64,000 nucleotides of DNA. Source: Planctomycetia bacterium. GTDB taxonomy: Bacteria > Planctomycetota > Planctomycetia > Gemmatales > HRBIN36. Position 1 is the first letter of the stretch; each line of letters opens with the position of its first letter. The notes beneath the pieces were generated by a model, which searched no databases, was not told the origin of the DNA, and saw only the letters and a program-made list of their open reading frames with translations. The DNA lies in NCBI GenBank assembly GCA_016795155.1, contig JAEUIE010000045.1, positions 1 through 64,000 of the forward strand, written 5' to 3'. The position numbers and the translations under genes are program-made. Of this stretch, positions 8,494 through 16,732 are shown in pieces.

Positions 8494-9720
8494 ATGAGAT
8501 CGCAGCGCACACCTCGACTTGGATCAATTTACCGCCCCAAGCTGGAAGCACTGGAAGATCGACTGGTTCCAGCTTTTTCCGTATGGCAAAGCGGCTCAAC
8601 GTTGTTCATGAAAGGCACACCAGATTACGATTCTGCTCAGATTCTTGACTTGGGCAGCAATAACATCAACATTACACTCTTCGATAACAACAATGTTCCG
8701 ACAGTGTTTCAGGATTTCTTTGGTGTCAATCGCATCAAGATTGATGCTCGCAGCGGAAATGATTCGATCTTATACCTGGCATCCAGAGCCAATGGTATCT
8801 CGCCACAGATGAGTATCTATGCTGATATGGGATCAGGTGACGACACCTTTGCCGCCTCCATCATTACCGGTGATGTGGTTGAATCGTTCTCTTCAGGGAC
8901 CACCAGCAGGTATTTTCTCAATTTCCAGGTCAAGGGTGGTAATGGTAACGATAACCTCAGCTTGAACCTTGACACGTATATCAATTCACAGAGTGCCGTT
9001 TCCGCCAATTTCGACGGGGAAAAAGGCGATGATAACATTGCTGTTTTCTTCTCGGGAGACAATGATGGTACCGTGCGTTCGAGGCTCAAAGGAGGTTCTG
9101 GAAATGATTTGCTGACCGGTATTCTCGGTGGTGATCCAAATGAACCCATCAGCATGACCAATCGCGGCACTATCTCTTTTGCTTTTGATGGCGACTCAGG
9201 GCATGACGATCTGTTGATGAATGCTACTTTGGCAGATGGATCCATTCTGGTTAATGATGGCACAATTCAAGTTGGCATGCAGGGAGGCAATGGTAATGAT
9301 ACCATTGAAGTTGGCGATTTCAGTCTCAGCCAGGGTGCCGTTGTTGAAAACTATGGCACTTTTGATTTGAATGTGGATGGCAGTTCCGGCAACGATGTGA
9401 TCCGACTATTCAGCAATGCTGATCTGTTCAGTGCTCTTTATAACGAAGGCAAGATCAGCATTTCCGTTTCGGGTGGAAGCGGCAATGACAATATTAATGG
9501 TACTGTCGGGCTCGCTGCTGACACCACTGATGCTTACTTCAGAATCCGAGTGAAAGGCGATTCTGGCACAGATTACATCACATTGGCTGCTTTTCCTTAC
9601 GGCACAGGTGCTGGTAAAACCAGTGCTTCCATCCTCGCTGATTCTCGCGATCAGTTGTGGATTACCGAATATGTGAAAGTGCTGGGCGGCAGGAAGAGCA
9701 ATATCCATTACCTTGTTTAA
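8494..9720 (+). CDS. Secreted RTX-like repeat protein with planctomycete LEDR N-terminal motif
   Basis: A 408-residue protein. The start is ATG 8494 because AAGGAG lies six bases upstream; an earlier in-frame codon at 8413 has no such site. The N terminus carries LEALEDRLVPA, the short motif found near the start of many large exported planctomycete proteins. The body has at least seven degenerate glycine/aspartate turns (GGNGNDNL, GGSGNDLL, GDSGHDDL, GGNGNDTI, GSSGNDVI, GGSGNDNI, GDSGTDYI) about 40-60 residues apart. They resemble the calcium-binding nonapeptides of RTX proteins but are not tandem. It is probably a surface or secreted beta-solenoid protein. No enzyme domain is seen. Confidence 0.75.
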   Translation: MRSQRTPRLGSIYRPKLEALEDRLVPAFSVWQSGSTLFMKGTPDYDSAQILDLGSNNINITLFDNNNVPTVFQDFFGVNRIKIDARSGNDSILYLASRANGISPQMSIYADMGSGDDTFAASIITGDVVESFSSGTTSRYFLNFQVKGGNGNDNLSLNLDTYINSQSAVSANFDGEKGDDNIAVFFSGDNDGTVRSRLKGGSGNDLLTGILGGDPNEPISMTNRGTISFAFDGDSGHDDLLMNATLADGSILVNDGTIQVGMQGGNGNDTIEVGDFSLSQGAVVENYGTFDLNVDGSSGNDVIRLFSNADLFSALYNEGKISISVSGGSGNDNINGTVGLAADTTDAYFRIRVKGDSGTDYITLAAFPYGTGAGKTSASILADSRDQLWITEYVKVLGGRKSNIHYLV

Positions 9721-9740
9721 CACGGGTCGATAAACAATTA

Positions 9741-9776
9741 CCCCTGCTTTGCTCTCAGGCGAAGCAGGGGTTTTCA
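9741..9776. terminator. Rho-independent terminator between convergent genes
   Basis: CCCCTGCTT (9741-9749) pairs with AAGCAGGGG (9762-9770) and TTTTCATTT follows. It ends the RTX-like gene and sits between it and the convergent PDZ-protein gene. Confidence 0.85.
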
Positions 9777-9797
9777 TTTGGATTGACAAACATCATG

Positions 9798-11189
9798 CTA
9801 TTGAAGATTCACGTTAATACTGCTCGGACTTCCCTGATCTGAAGAAACGACTTTGAGTTTGAGCGTTGCACCGCTCTTGCGAACCACTTCGTTCAAAGTG
9901 TTGGGATGAAGTATTGGCGTTCCATTTGCTTCAAGAATAAGCATTCCAACTCGCAATCCTGCTCGTTGGGCAGAACTGCCTGGCTCCACTTCCGTTATTT
10001 TGACGGCAGCTTCTACATTAAAGAATGCCAATTCAGTTACAACGCCCAGTTTATTGGCCTGCTGTTTTGCATCATTGGCAGGCAAACCTCCACCGGGCAA
10101 GTTGATTTCAGGCATGTTTCCGCCCATCTCCACTTTGACAGGAGTATTGCGGCCAGTGCGTGTATCACGCACGGTCAGCATGAGGGTCGAACCGCTTTTG
10201 CGTACTGCTGCTGTCAACTGTTCAACACCTGTGACAGGTTGGCCATTGGCATCCACGATGACATCATTGACTTCCAATCCGGCTTTTGCTGCGGGACTGT
10301 CAGGTTCAACACGTGTCACTTTCATGGCAGTCCGGGAACCAATAGTAACTGGTTCAGCCATGACACCCAATGATCTACCCGCTGCAGAGGGTGGTGTGGT
10401 ATTGGGTTTATCATCTGCTGCAGGAGGTAGATTTCCCGCAGCAGCCTGCTCAATCCGAAGTTCGATTTGAGCAACTCGCCCTGTATTGACATCTACTACA
10501 TGTAACGGGAATGCCGATTTTTCTTTCGCAAGAGTAGTCAGTTGTTCTGCACTGGTAATCGGCAAGCTGTTGGCTGCAACAATAACATCACCAATTTCCA
10601 ATCCGGCTTTCTGCGCCGGCCCGCCACGTTCCACGCTGGTTACTTTCAATGCAGTGCGATTGCTGACACGTATCACTTCGCTGGTCATTCCAAGTACATT
10701 TACAGGTGTTTTGGGAGAGTCTGGAATCTCCGGAGAAGGATCACTCGGACTGCTCTCGTTCAAGCGTTCTGCTGTTACCTCGAACCAGTCTGGGAATACA
10801 CCTTCCCAACCACCAGTCTCTCGAGGAATCAGGTAAGCACGCACCTGTGACCGCTCAGCAGGCACCGCAGCATAACTATCGAGAGCTGCAACGGGATTGA
10901 TAGAAGTATTGAGCTGATAAATGTGTACGTAGACCGACTCACCTGGAGCAGGAATACTGACCCGTTGATTGCCATTGATTCGTTTTCTCGCTTCACAGCG
11001 ACTGACATCGATCTGCACGAGGATATCTACACGATTTTGCCGCGGGCTTCGAAATATTTCCCTGACAGCCCCATCCACGACAGCAACAGCATCCGACTTT
11101 GCGACCTTGTCACGCTGTTGACCTGCTGCAGGAGACATTATCAAGAGCGCAGTTCCCAGGCAGAGCAGAACTTTCATGATTGGTTTCAT
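9798..11189 (-). CDS. Exported protein with three PDZ domains
   Basis: A 463-residue exported protein with a signal peptide (about 1-24, ending SPAAGQ). A unique region of about 140 residues comes first, then three PDZ domains at roughly 166-247, 274-355 and 381-462. Each has the LG(M/V) strand, a GGPAQKAGLEIGDVI-type carboxylate loop and the V/AANG turn. No protease domain accompanies them, so this is not a DegP-type enzyme. It is more likely a periplasmic or surface scaffold that binds protein C termini. The lipoprotein gene upstream is 34 bp away on the same strand, so the two are probably co-transcribed. ATG 11189 has an AGGGG site; a second ATG is four codons in. Confidence 0.88.
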   Translation of the reverse strand: MKPIMKVLLCLGTALLIMSPAAGQQRDKVAKSDAVAVVDGAVREIFRSPRQNRVDILVQIDVSRCEARKRINGNQRVSIPAPGESVYVHIYQLNTSINPVAALDSYAAVPAERSQVRAYLIPRETGGWEGVFPDWFEVTAERLNESSPSDPSPEIPDSPKTPVNVLGMTSEVIRVSNRTALKVTSVERGGPAQKAGLEIGDVIVAANSLPITSAEQLTTLAKEKSAFPLHVVDVNTGRVAQIELRIEQAAAGNLPPAADDKPNTTPPSAAGRSLGVMAEPVTIGSRTAMKVTRVEPDSPAAKAGLEVNDVIVDANGQPVTGVEQLTAAVRKSGSTLMLTVRDTRTGRNTPVKVEMGGNMPEINLPGGGLPANDAKQQANKLGVVTELAFFNVEAAVKITEVEPGSSAQRAGLRVGMLILEANGTPILHPNTLNEVVRKSGATLKLKVVSSDQGSPSSINVNLQ

Positions 11190-11223
11190 GGTGTAAACCC
11201 CTTGTCGTGTATCAATGGTGAGG

Positions 11224-11706
11224 TTATGGATCCATATTCAACAACAGGTACTTGAGGCTTTCATCTGGCTGTTGACTGGCAGTTTCTCCCCAGAATTCCT
11301 TTTCAATTTTTGCAAAGGCTTTCAGAACGTTCTTTCGCTTCTCGGGTTCGCGAGGCATTTCAATAAGAAGAGAATTGCACATATTGGCTTTGAAAGTTGC
11401 ATCCTTGGTGACATAAATGCACCAGACCCTGGCAGCGCCGGCACGGTATAACAGACTGACATAACCCTGCGTCTGCTGGCGGCCTGTATTGGGTAATACA
11501 TTCTGGGTATTGGTGAATTCAAGCCAATTCGCTGCTTCCCCCGCACGCTCGCCATCCACTTCCTGGCTCTTGGCTAGCATCGCATACTTTTCCTGATTGT
11601 CTACCAGTTGCTGCAGAAACATTTCGCGCTTTTGAACTTTGGCACCTTTGCATCCCAAACTGGTGGACAAGCAGACCAATACCAGCAGTGTTGTGATAAC
11701 TCTCAT
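11224..11706 (-). CDS. Small predicted lipoprotein of unknown function
   Basis: A 160-residue protein starting with a hydrophobic segment that ends in STSLGC, an acceptable lipobox with the lipidated Cys at 19. The mature part is charged and helical at first (KREMFLQQLVDNQEKYAM) and contains one further Cys pair, WCIYV and NMCNS. I recognise no family. It lies just upstream of the triple-PDZ gene on the same strand, so the two proteins may work together at the cell envelope. The start at ATG 11706 is supported by AGGTGA a few bases upstream. Confidence 0.75.
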   Translation of the reverse strand: MRVITTLLVLVCLSTSLGCKGAKVQKREMFLQQLVDNQEKYAMLAKSQEVDGERAGEAANWLEFTNTQNVLPNTGRQQTQGYVSLLYRAGAARVWCIYVTKDATFKANMCNSLLIEMPREPEKRKNVLKAFAKIEKEFWGETASQQPDESLKYLLLNMDP

Positions 11707-11868
11707 TGATCACCTATGTACTTAGTAGCTTAGAAGTAGTCATTGGAGCATACCAGGGAACTGAATTCAAGAAACTTCCTCATGTGCCAGCTCATGGTCA
11801 ACATACCCGCTTCAAGTAAAATGAAGTTGTACTTCTTCATAGGTCTTTCAATATTTGTCAGGAACATC

Positions 11869-12924
11869 ATGACCAAAGCTTTCGCAGCCCAGAGTTCCAT
11901 ATCTCCCCTTGTGCCTTTCGATATCAAACGACGTGAACCAGGCCCACATGATGTGGAATTTGACATTCTCTATTGTGGGGTGTGTCATTCTGATCTGCAC
12001 ACGGTTCGAAACGAATGGTCCGCATGGCCTACCGTTTACCCCTGTGTACCTGGTCATGAAATCGTTGGCAAAGTTACCAAAGTTGGAAACAAGGTGACCA
12101 GCTTCAAGCCCGGCGATCTCGCAGCTGTCGGTTGCATGGTCGATTCCTGTGGAAAGTGTGCCAGTTGTCGTGAACATCTGGAACAGTATTGCGACAACTA
12201 TCAGACCGTCTTCACCTACAACTCAAACGATCCTCATGGAACGGCACCCACCACCTACGGCGGCTACTCTCAGAAGATCGTTGCCAACGAGAAGTTCGTG
12301 CTGAAGGTCTCGCCCAAGCTAAACCTGGCAGCTACTGCCCCGTTGCTGTGTGCCGGCATCACTCTCTATTCACCATTGCGGCACTGGAACGCTGGCCCCG
12401 GAAAAAAGGTTGGCATTGTCGGTCTTGGTGGGCTTGGTCATATGGGTGTCAAGTTTGCTCACGCCTTCGGTGCTCAAACTGTCCTTTTCACTACTTCCCC
12501 TTCGAAGATCGAGGATGGGAAAAGGCTCGGCGCTGATCAGGTGGTCATTTCAAAAGACGAAGCACAAATGAAGATGCACGACCGCAGTTTTGATCTTATT
12601 GTGAACACAGTTGCCGCCTCTCACAACCTCGACCCATTCCTTTCGCTGCTCAAACGTGATGGCACACTGGTGCTAGTAGGTGCTCCGGAACATCCGCATC
12701 CTTCGCCTTCAGTATTCAATCTGATCCTTGCCCGCCGTGCATTGGCAGGCTCCGGCATCGGTGGCATCAAAGAAACGCAGGAGATGCTCGATTACTGCGC
12801 TGAAAAGAACATCACTTCTGATATTGAACTGATCCCGATACAGAAAATTAACGAGGCTTATTCCCGAATGCTCAAGGGCGACGTGAAATACCGTTTCGTG
12901 ATTGATATGGCATCTTTAAAGTGA
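11869..12924 (+). CDS. Zinc-dependent alcohol dehydrogenase, NADP(H) cinnamyl-ADH/YahK type
   Basis: A 351-residue medium-chain dehydrogenase that interconverts aldehydes and alcohols. Catalytic zinc ligands are C39 (in GVCHSD) and H63-E64 (PGHE). The structural zinc loop has C94, C97, C100 and C108. The nucleotide fold begins with GLGGLGHMGVKFA. Length and motifs match the NADPH-preferring YahK/cinnamyl-ADH group; the cofactor assignment rests on that family and was not tested. The frame extends upstream to 11743, but ATG 11869 gives the family-typical N terminus and has AGGA about six bases before it. Confidence 0.92.
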   Translation: MTKAFAAQSSISPLVPFDIKRREPGPHDVEFDILYCGVCHSDLHTVRNEWSAWPTVYPCVPGHEIVGKVTKVGNKVTSFKPGDLAAVGCMVDSCGKCASCREHLEQYCDNYQTVFTYNSNDPHGTAPTTYGGYSQKIVANEKFVLKVSPKLNLAATAPLLCAGITLYSPLRHWNAGPGKKVGIVGLGGLGHMGVKFAHAFGAQTVLFTTSPSKIEDGKRLGADQVVISKDEAQMKMHDRSFDLIVNTVAASHNLDPFLSLLKRDGTLVLVGAPEHPHPSPSVFNLILARRALAGSGIGGIKETQEMLDYCAEKNITSDIELIPIQKINEAYSRMLKGDVKYRFVIDMASLK

Positions 12925-13027
12925 ACACATTTCGATTCATCCAGAACACGTTAACCAAAAGCTTGCATGCATCCTTCATCAACAGTACGATTAGTATCGG
13001 TTACTACTCCTTTCTGCAGCATCACCC

Positions 13028-13837
13028 ATGGCCAAAACAGCTAAACCCGCCAATAAATCAACTAAACCTAAAACTTCTGCTAATAAGGTCAAAACCAAAG
13101 CAACTGCAGCACGGAAGAAGCCGACTGCAGTCTTGAACACCACGACAATGGTTAAGGACATTCTCGCCCAACTCAAAAAGTTAGGCGATGAAAAGATGCG
13201 GAAATTCAATGCTGGCAGAGGCGTTGGCGATAATCAGTTTGGTGTCAAGCTTGGCGATGTTCGCAATGTTGCAAAAAAGATCAAACCTAATCATGAACTG
13301 GCCATGGCTCTTTGGGATACTGGCAACTTCGAAGCTCAACTCGTCGCCACGTTGATTTTCAAGGCGAACGATTTATCCGCTGCTGAGATGGAACGCCTGG
13401 TGAAATCTGTTAAAGCGGTTCAATTGGCAGAATGGCTCCATTCCTATGTGACCAAAGATCACCCTGATAAGGAAACACTCCGACAGAAGTGGATGAATAC
13501 CAAAGACCCGATGGCAGCCCGTGCCGGCTGGAGGCTCACTGCAGGTCGTGTCGCCAGGAATCCGGAAGGCCTTGATATTGAAGCGCTGTTACAGCGTATC
13601 GAAAGAGAAATGGGCACCGCTGATCCGCTCATTCAATGGACGATGAACACCTGCCTGGCTGAGATCGGCATCAACTTTCCCAAGCTTCGCGAACGTGCCA
13701 TTGCCATCGGCGAGAAACTTGGCATTTACCGCGACTACCCTTGCTCTCCTGGTTGCACTTCCCCCTTCGCGCCAATCTGGATCAACGAGATGGTGAAACG
13801 CCAAGGCACCGGACAAAAAGTCTATTCATCACAATAA
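13028..13837 (+). CDS. DNA alkylation repair protein, AlkD-like HEAT-repeat family
   Basis: A 269-residue protein with a Lys/Ala/Thr-rich basic extension (about 1-38) that should bind nucleic acid, followed by an AlkD-like alpha-helical repeat domain. Family-typical stretches are FNAGRGVGDNQFGVKLGDVR, LWDTGNFEAQLVATLIF and the closing YPCSPGCTSPFAPIWI. AlkD proteins are DNA glycosylases that remove bulky or cationic alkylated purines; this subgroup is usually annotated only as a DNA alkylation repair protein. Whether the AlkD catalytic residues are kept was not resolved. The ribosome site is weak. Confidence 0.85.
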   Translation: MAKTAKPANKSTKPKTSANKVKTKATAARKKPTAVLNTTTMVKDILAQLKKLGDEKMRKFNAGRGVGDNQFGVKLGDVRNVAKKIKPNHELAMALWDTGNFEAQLVATLIFKANDLSAAEMERLVKSVKAVQLAEWLHSYVTKDHPDKETLRQKWMNTKDPMAARAGWRLTAGRVARNPEGLDIEALLQRIEREMGTADPLIQWTMNTCLAEIGINFPKLRERAIAIGEKLGIYRDYPCSPGCTSPFAPIWINEMVKRQGTGQKVYSSQ

Positions 13838-13863
13838 TGCTGCAAAGATTTCTTTTATTAAGA

Positions 13864-13884
13864 CACCGGCTGTTCAAGCCGGTG
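13864..13884. repeat. CACCGGCT...AGCCGGTG hairpin, REP-like
   Basis: A perfect 8-bp dyad with a 5-base GTTCA loop between convergent genes. Its core is shared with the hairpin at 3860-3882. It may serve as a transcript-end structure for either neighbour. Confidence 0.6.
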
Positions 13885-13923
13885 ACGGGTTCACGCAAAG
13901 GAAATACACCTCGTTCGACACAA

Positions 13924-14391
13924 TTAAAAAGACTTCTTCTGCACTTTGCGGTGAATCTCATTCACCTGCATCAATGCAGCTGAGCCGTAGTAGGTGTGAT
14001 ACTCGGCAACCATTTCACCTTCTTTGATGACTGGATCGGTTTCGGTCAAATTCTTGGCTTCATCAATTGACTTAACTGAAAGGATAAACAGTCCCCTCCA
14101 GCCTTCCCTCCCATCAAGCGGCCCTGCTAGGGCCAGCTTGCCTTCTTTAGCCAGCCGGTTGATATTGGCCATGTGACCCTTGAACATCTCATCCCGTTCT
14201 TTGCCAGCAGCCATTTTCTTTGGCCCCGTCTTAAGGATGACGAGCACATACTGCCTCATGCCATAATCATCCGCTCCTAGACTGGCAGCCAGCCTAGCAT
14301 CATACTCAACCCCCGGTTGCTGTTGTGATGAAAGCGATTGCGTGTAAAGAATAGTGAAAAAGGCTAAGGTGAGGAGAAAAGCGAGACGCAT
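13924..14391 (-). CDS. Exported YCII-domain protein
   Basis: A 155-residue protein with a signal peptide (about 1-22, MRLAFLLTLAFFTILYTQSL). The YCII-like ferredoxin-fold domain contains QYVLVILKTGPKK, GHMANINRLAKEGKLALAGP and VKSIDEAKNLTETDPVIKEG, all typical of the family. Cytosolic YciI proteins are small dimers of uncertain enzymatic function; export is less usual but recurs in bacteria with many secreted proteins. ATG 14391 has GGAG eight bases upstream. It is a single gene facing the AlkD-like gene. Confidence 0.82.
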   Translation of the reverse strand: MRLAFLLTLAFFTILYTQSLSSQQQPGVEYDARLAASLGADDYGMRQYVLVILKTGPKKMAAGKERDEMFKGHMANINRLAKEGKLALAGPLDGREGWRGLFILSVKSIDEAKNLTETDPVIKEGEMVAEYHTYYGSAALMQVNEIHRKVQKKSF

Positions 14392-14587
14392 GAGGAATCT
14401 CCGAAAGATTGGTGGGAGGATATTACTCTACAGAGAAGGCGTGCTAATGAACTTGGAACACCGCTATTCCGTGGAGAAAATGATGTGAATGCAAGTCCAG
14501 ATCCGATAAGATGAGTATAACTCCTTCGTGGCACTGCAACATTATCAACTCCTGAGCACCGGGCAGCGAGCTTCAACGAATTTGCGA

Positions 14588-14977
14588 TTACAAAGTAGAA
14601 ATCAATGATCTCATAACTGGAAATAATACGAACACTATCACCGAAATAAGAGCCTGTATTCCAATTAGTAGAAACTTCTCCCTGAGGATGCAATAAATTA
14701 CACTTGACAGAAATGAGATGAAGTACACTGCCGCAAGTATGACCCATGTACAAAATCCAGACCGTATTGCCCCGGATGGTCGAACCCAATGTCACCGAAT
14801 GCGAGGACACTCAGAGAAACCAACTGCAAAAGAGTAACGACCATAGTTTCAATGCCCGTAAACAGCCAACCATTTAATGATTTACCCACTGGCCAAACGC
14901 TGTATTCGCACGGGCTCCTGAAATCGTCAATCAAGAATCCGCCATCTGGAAATTCCCAAGCCGCGAACCAAAGCCAT
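14588..14977 (-). pseudogene. Remnant of a small membrane-protein gene (5' truncated, frameshifted)
   Basis: Read on the minus strand from just after the cysteine-synthase stop, one frame encodes a soluble stretch (WLWFAAWEFPDGGFLIDDF) and then a membrane helix (MVVTLLQLVSLSVLAF). At about 14770-14777, in a run of four G, coding sense jumps to the -1 frame. It then encodes two or three more membrane helices (WVILAAVYFISFL, FLLIGIQALISVIVFVLF) and stops at 14588-14590. No ATG precedes the first part in frame. One lost G plus a missing start fits a decayed gene; a sequencing error in the G-run could explain only the shift. Family unknown. Confidence 0.55.
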
Positions 14978-15919
14978 TTATTTGCATACCTCTTTCAGCC
15001 AAGGTTGTGTGAAATACCGATCCCATGAATCGCAGATGATGGTGACGACTGGGCCGGTGCAGTCAGGGTATAGGGCTACTCGTAGTGCTGCTGCGATGTT
15101 GGTGCCGGTGGAGCCGCCACAGAGTAGACCTTCTTCAAGGATAAGTCGTCTAGCGGTGGCAAACGACTCTTCATCGCTGATTTGTTCAACATCATCTACA
15201 ACAGAGAGATCAAAGTTATCGGGTGCAGCGCTGCCTCCGATTCCTTCCACCAGGTAACTGGAATCTACATCAGGCAATGCAGGGTTGCAGAGATGAGCCA
15301 GACGTGAACCTATCGGATCAGCCAGGATGATTTTGACATTCGGCACATGCTGTTTCAGATATCTGCCCACGCCGGTAATGGTTCCGCCTGTGCCCACACC
15401 TGTTACGAAAGCGCCGATCTGACCATTGCATTGCTGGAGAATTTCAGGTCCGGTGGTGTCAAAATGAATTTGCGGGTTGGCGTGGTGTGAGAATTGCTGA
15501 GTGTTGAACCAGCCATTTTCAATGGCCAACCGTTTGGCAACCTGACGAAAGTTGTTATCATCCGCCAGTGGAGCGTTAGGAGTTACCACAACCTTAGCGC
15601 CAAGGGAGGCGAGAGCCTGCCTTTTATCCAATGACATTTTTTCAGGCATGACGCAAACCAGCTTATAGCCTCGTTGAACAGCCATCAGCGCGAGACCGAT
15701 GCCGGTGTTCCCTGCAGTTGCCTCGATCAGGGTGTCGCCGGGTTTAAGTTGTCCGGCTTTTTCAGCATGGTTGACGATGGCTTGTGCAATTCTGTCTTTG
15801 ACACTTCCGCCGGGGTTGAGAAACTCGCATTTGGCGAAGATAGGATAGGGCAAGCCATCGCCGATGCGGTTCAATTGAACCAGCGGTGTGTTGCCAATCA
15901 GGCTTAATATGTTTAACAC
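14978..15919 (-). CDS. PLP-dependent cysteine synthase / cystathionine beta-synthase family enzyme
   Basis: A 313-residue fold-type II PLP enzyme. The start is set at GTG 15919, giving the family N terminus LNILSLIGNTPLVQLNRI; the frame continues upstream to 16051, but only into repeat sequence. NPGGSVKDR places the PLP lysine at K41. ATAGNTGIG and GVGTGGTITGVGRYL bind substrate and phosphate. The C-terminal ARRLILEEGLLCGGSTGTN is closer to cystathionine beta-synthases than to CysK. The expected reaction is beta-replacement on serine or O-acetylserine to make cysteine or cystathionine; which of these is undecided. No regulatory CBS domains are present. The GAGGGGG ribosome site lies within a dispersed palindromic repeat. 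Confidence 0.9.
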   Translation of the reverse strand: MLNILSLIGNTPLVQLNRIGDGLPYPIFAKCEFLNPGGSVKDRIAQAIVNHAEKAGQLKPGDTLIEATAGNTGIGLALMAVQRGYKLVCVMPEKMSLDKRQALASLGAKVVVTPNAPLADDNNFRQVAKRLAIENGWFNTQQFSHHANPQIHFDTTGPEILQQCNGQIGAFVTGVGTGGTITGVGRYLKQHVPNVKIILADPIGSRLAHLCNPALPDVDSSYLVEGIGGSAAPDNFDLSVVDDVEQISDEESFATARRLILEEGLLCGGSTGTNIAAALRVALYPDCTGPVVTIICDSWDRYFTQPWLKEVCK

Positions 15920-15921
15920 TG

Positions 15922-15962
15922 CCCCCTCACCCACGGCCCCTCTTCCTACCGGGGGAGAGGGG
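15922..15962. repeat. CCCCTCT...AGAGGGG palindromic repeat at the gene start
   Basis: CCCCTCT (15937-15943) pairs with AGAGGGG (15956-15962). Together with the adjoining CCCCCTCACCC it has the look of the C/G-rich dispersed palindromes common in many bacterial genomes. On the minus strand it forms a hairpin just before the GTG start at 15919 and supplies the GGTGAGGGGG ribosome site. Confidence 0.65.
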
Positions 15963-16023
15963 AGAAAACGAGTCAATCCATACTTCGCTTTTGGTAAGAT
16001 AGTGATGAAACAGGAGTTCAAAC

Positions 16024-16572
16024 ATGTCTCATCCCTGGCATGATGTTTCACCGGGCGACAAGTTGCCTGCAGAATTCCGAGGCGTAATTGAAATACCGAT
16101 GGGTTCCAAGGTGAAGTATGAAATTGACAAGCCCAGTGGATTGATCAAGCTGGATCGCATGCTGCACAGTGCTGTGCATTACCCTGCGAACTATGGGTTC
16201 ATTCCGCAAACACTGGGTGAAGATGGTGACCCGTTGGACATACTGGTGTTTTGCCAGGAGCCTGTGTTTCCTTTAACCATCATATACGCTCGTGTTATCG
16301 GGTTGATGGATATGATCGATACCGGAAAACGGGATCATAAAGTTCTGGGCGTGGCCATCAGCGATCCTGAATACAACTGTTATCAATCGGTAAGAGATTT
16401 GCCCAGCCATCGGTTGGCCATGTTAAAGCGATTCTTTCTGGATTATAAGCTTCTGGAAAACAAAGTTGTTGAAGTAGATGAGTTTCATTCTGCTGAAGCA
16501 GCTTATCCTATTATTGAAGATGCATTTAGCAGGTATCGGTTGAACCGTGCGAGTTTGGTATCGGGGAGTTAA
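16024..16572 (+). CDS. ppa: Inorganic pyrophosphatase, family I
   Basis: A 182-residue soluble family I pyrophosphatase that hydrolyses PPi to two phosphates and so drives biosynthetic reactions. Active-site elements include EIPMGSKVKYEID, YPANYGFIPQTLGEDGDPLD (the metal-binding D-x-D-P-x-D signature) and KRDHKVLGV. The length is normal for the bacterial hexameric enzyme. ATG 16024 has AGGAG eight bases upstream. It is divergent from the cysteine-synthase-family gene, and the 104 bp between them must hold both promoters. Confidence 0.95.
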   Translation: MSHPWHDVSPGDKLPAEFRGVIEIPMGSKVKYEIDKPSGLIKLDRMLHSAVHYPANYGFIPQTLGEDGDPLDILVFCQEPVFPLTIIYARVIGLMDMIDTGKRDHKVLGVAISDPEYNCYQSVRDLPSHRLAMLKRFFLDYKLLENKVVEVDEFHSAEAAYPIIEDAFSRYRLNRASLVSGS

Positions 16573-16589
16573 CTGCAAAAGTAACAATA

Positions 16590-16630
16590 CGGTGAGTTGG
16601 CACGGTTAGCGTGTGTACACGCAAACCGTG
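16590..16630. repeat. Palindromic element, copy 1 (CGGTGA...GGCAC...TTAG family)
   Basis: CACGGTTAGCGTGT (16601-16614) pairs with ACACGCAAACCGTG (16617-16630) at 13 of 14 positions. The 24 bases from 16590 match those from 33269 at 19 positions, so the element recurs. Each copy lies shortly upstream of a multi-gene unit. Function unknown; it might also end the ppa transcript. Confidence 0.6.
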
Positions 16631-16732
16631 ACACCCGATCCGCATGGCTTTTGATGCATGATCATGAATTTGATGCAAAATGGGGAGAATCGGCCTTGTG
16701 AAGTATCTGAATACAGCCCATATTGTTGAAAG

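Noticed and set aside
15920-16051. N-terminal extension of the cysteine-synthase-family protein
   Set aside because: The extra residues come from the palindromic repeat and the divergent ppa gene; the family N terminus begins at GTG 15919.
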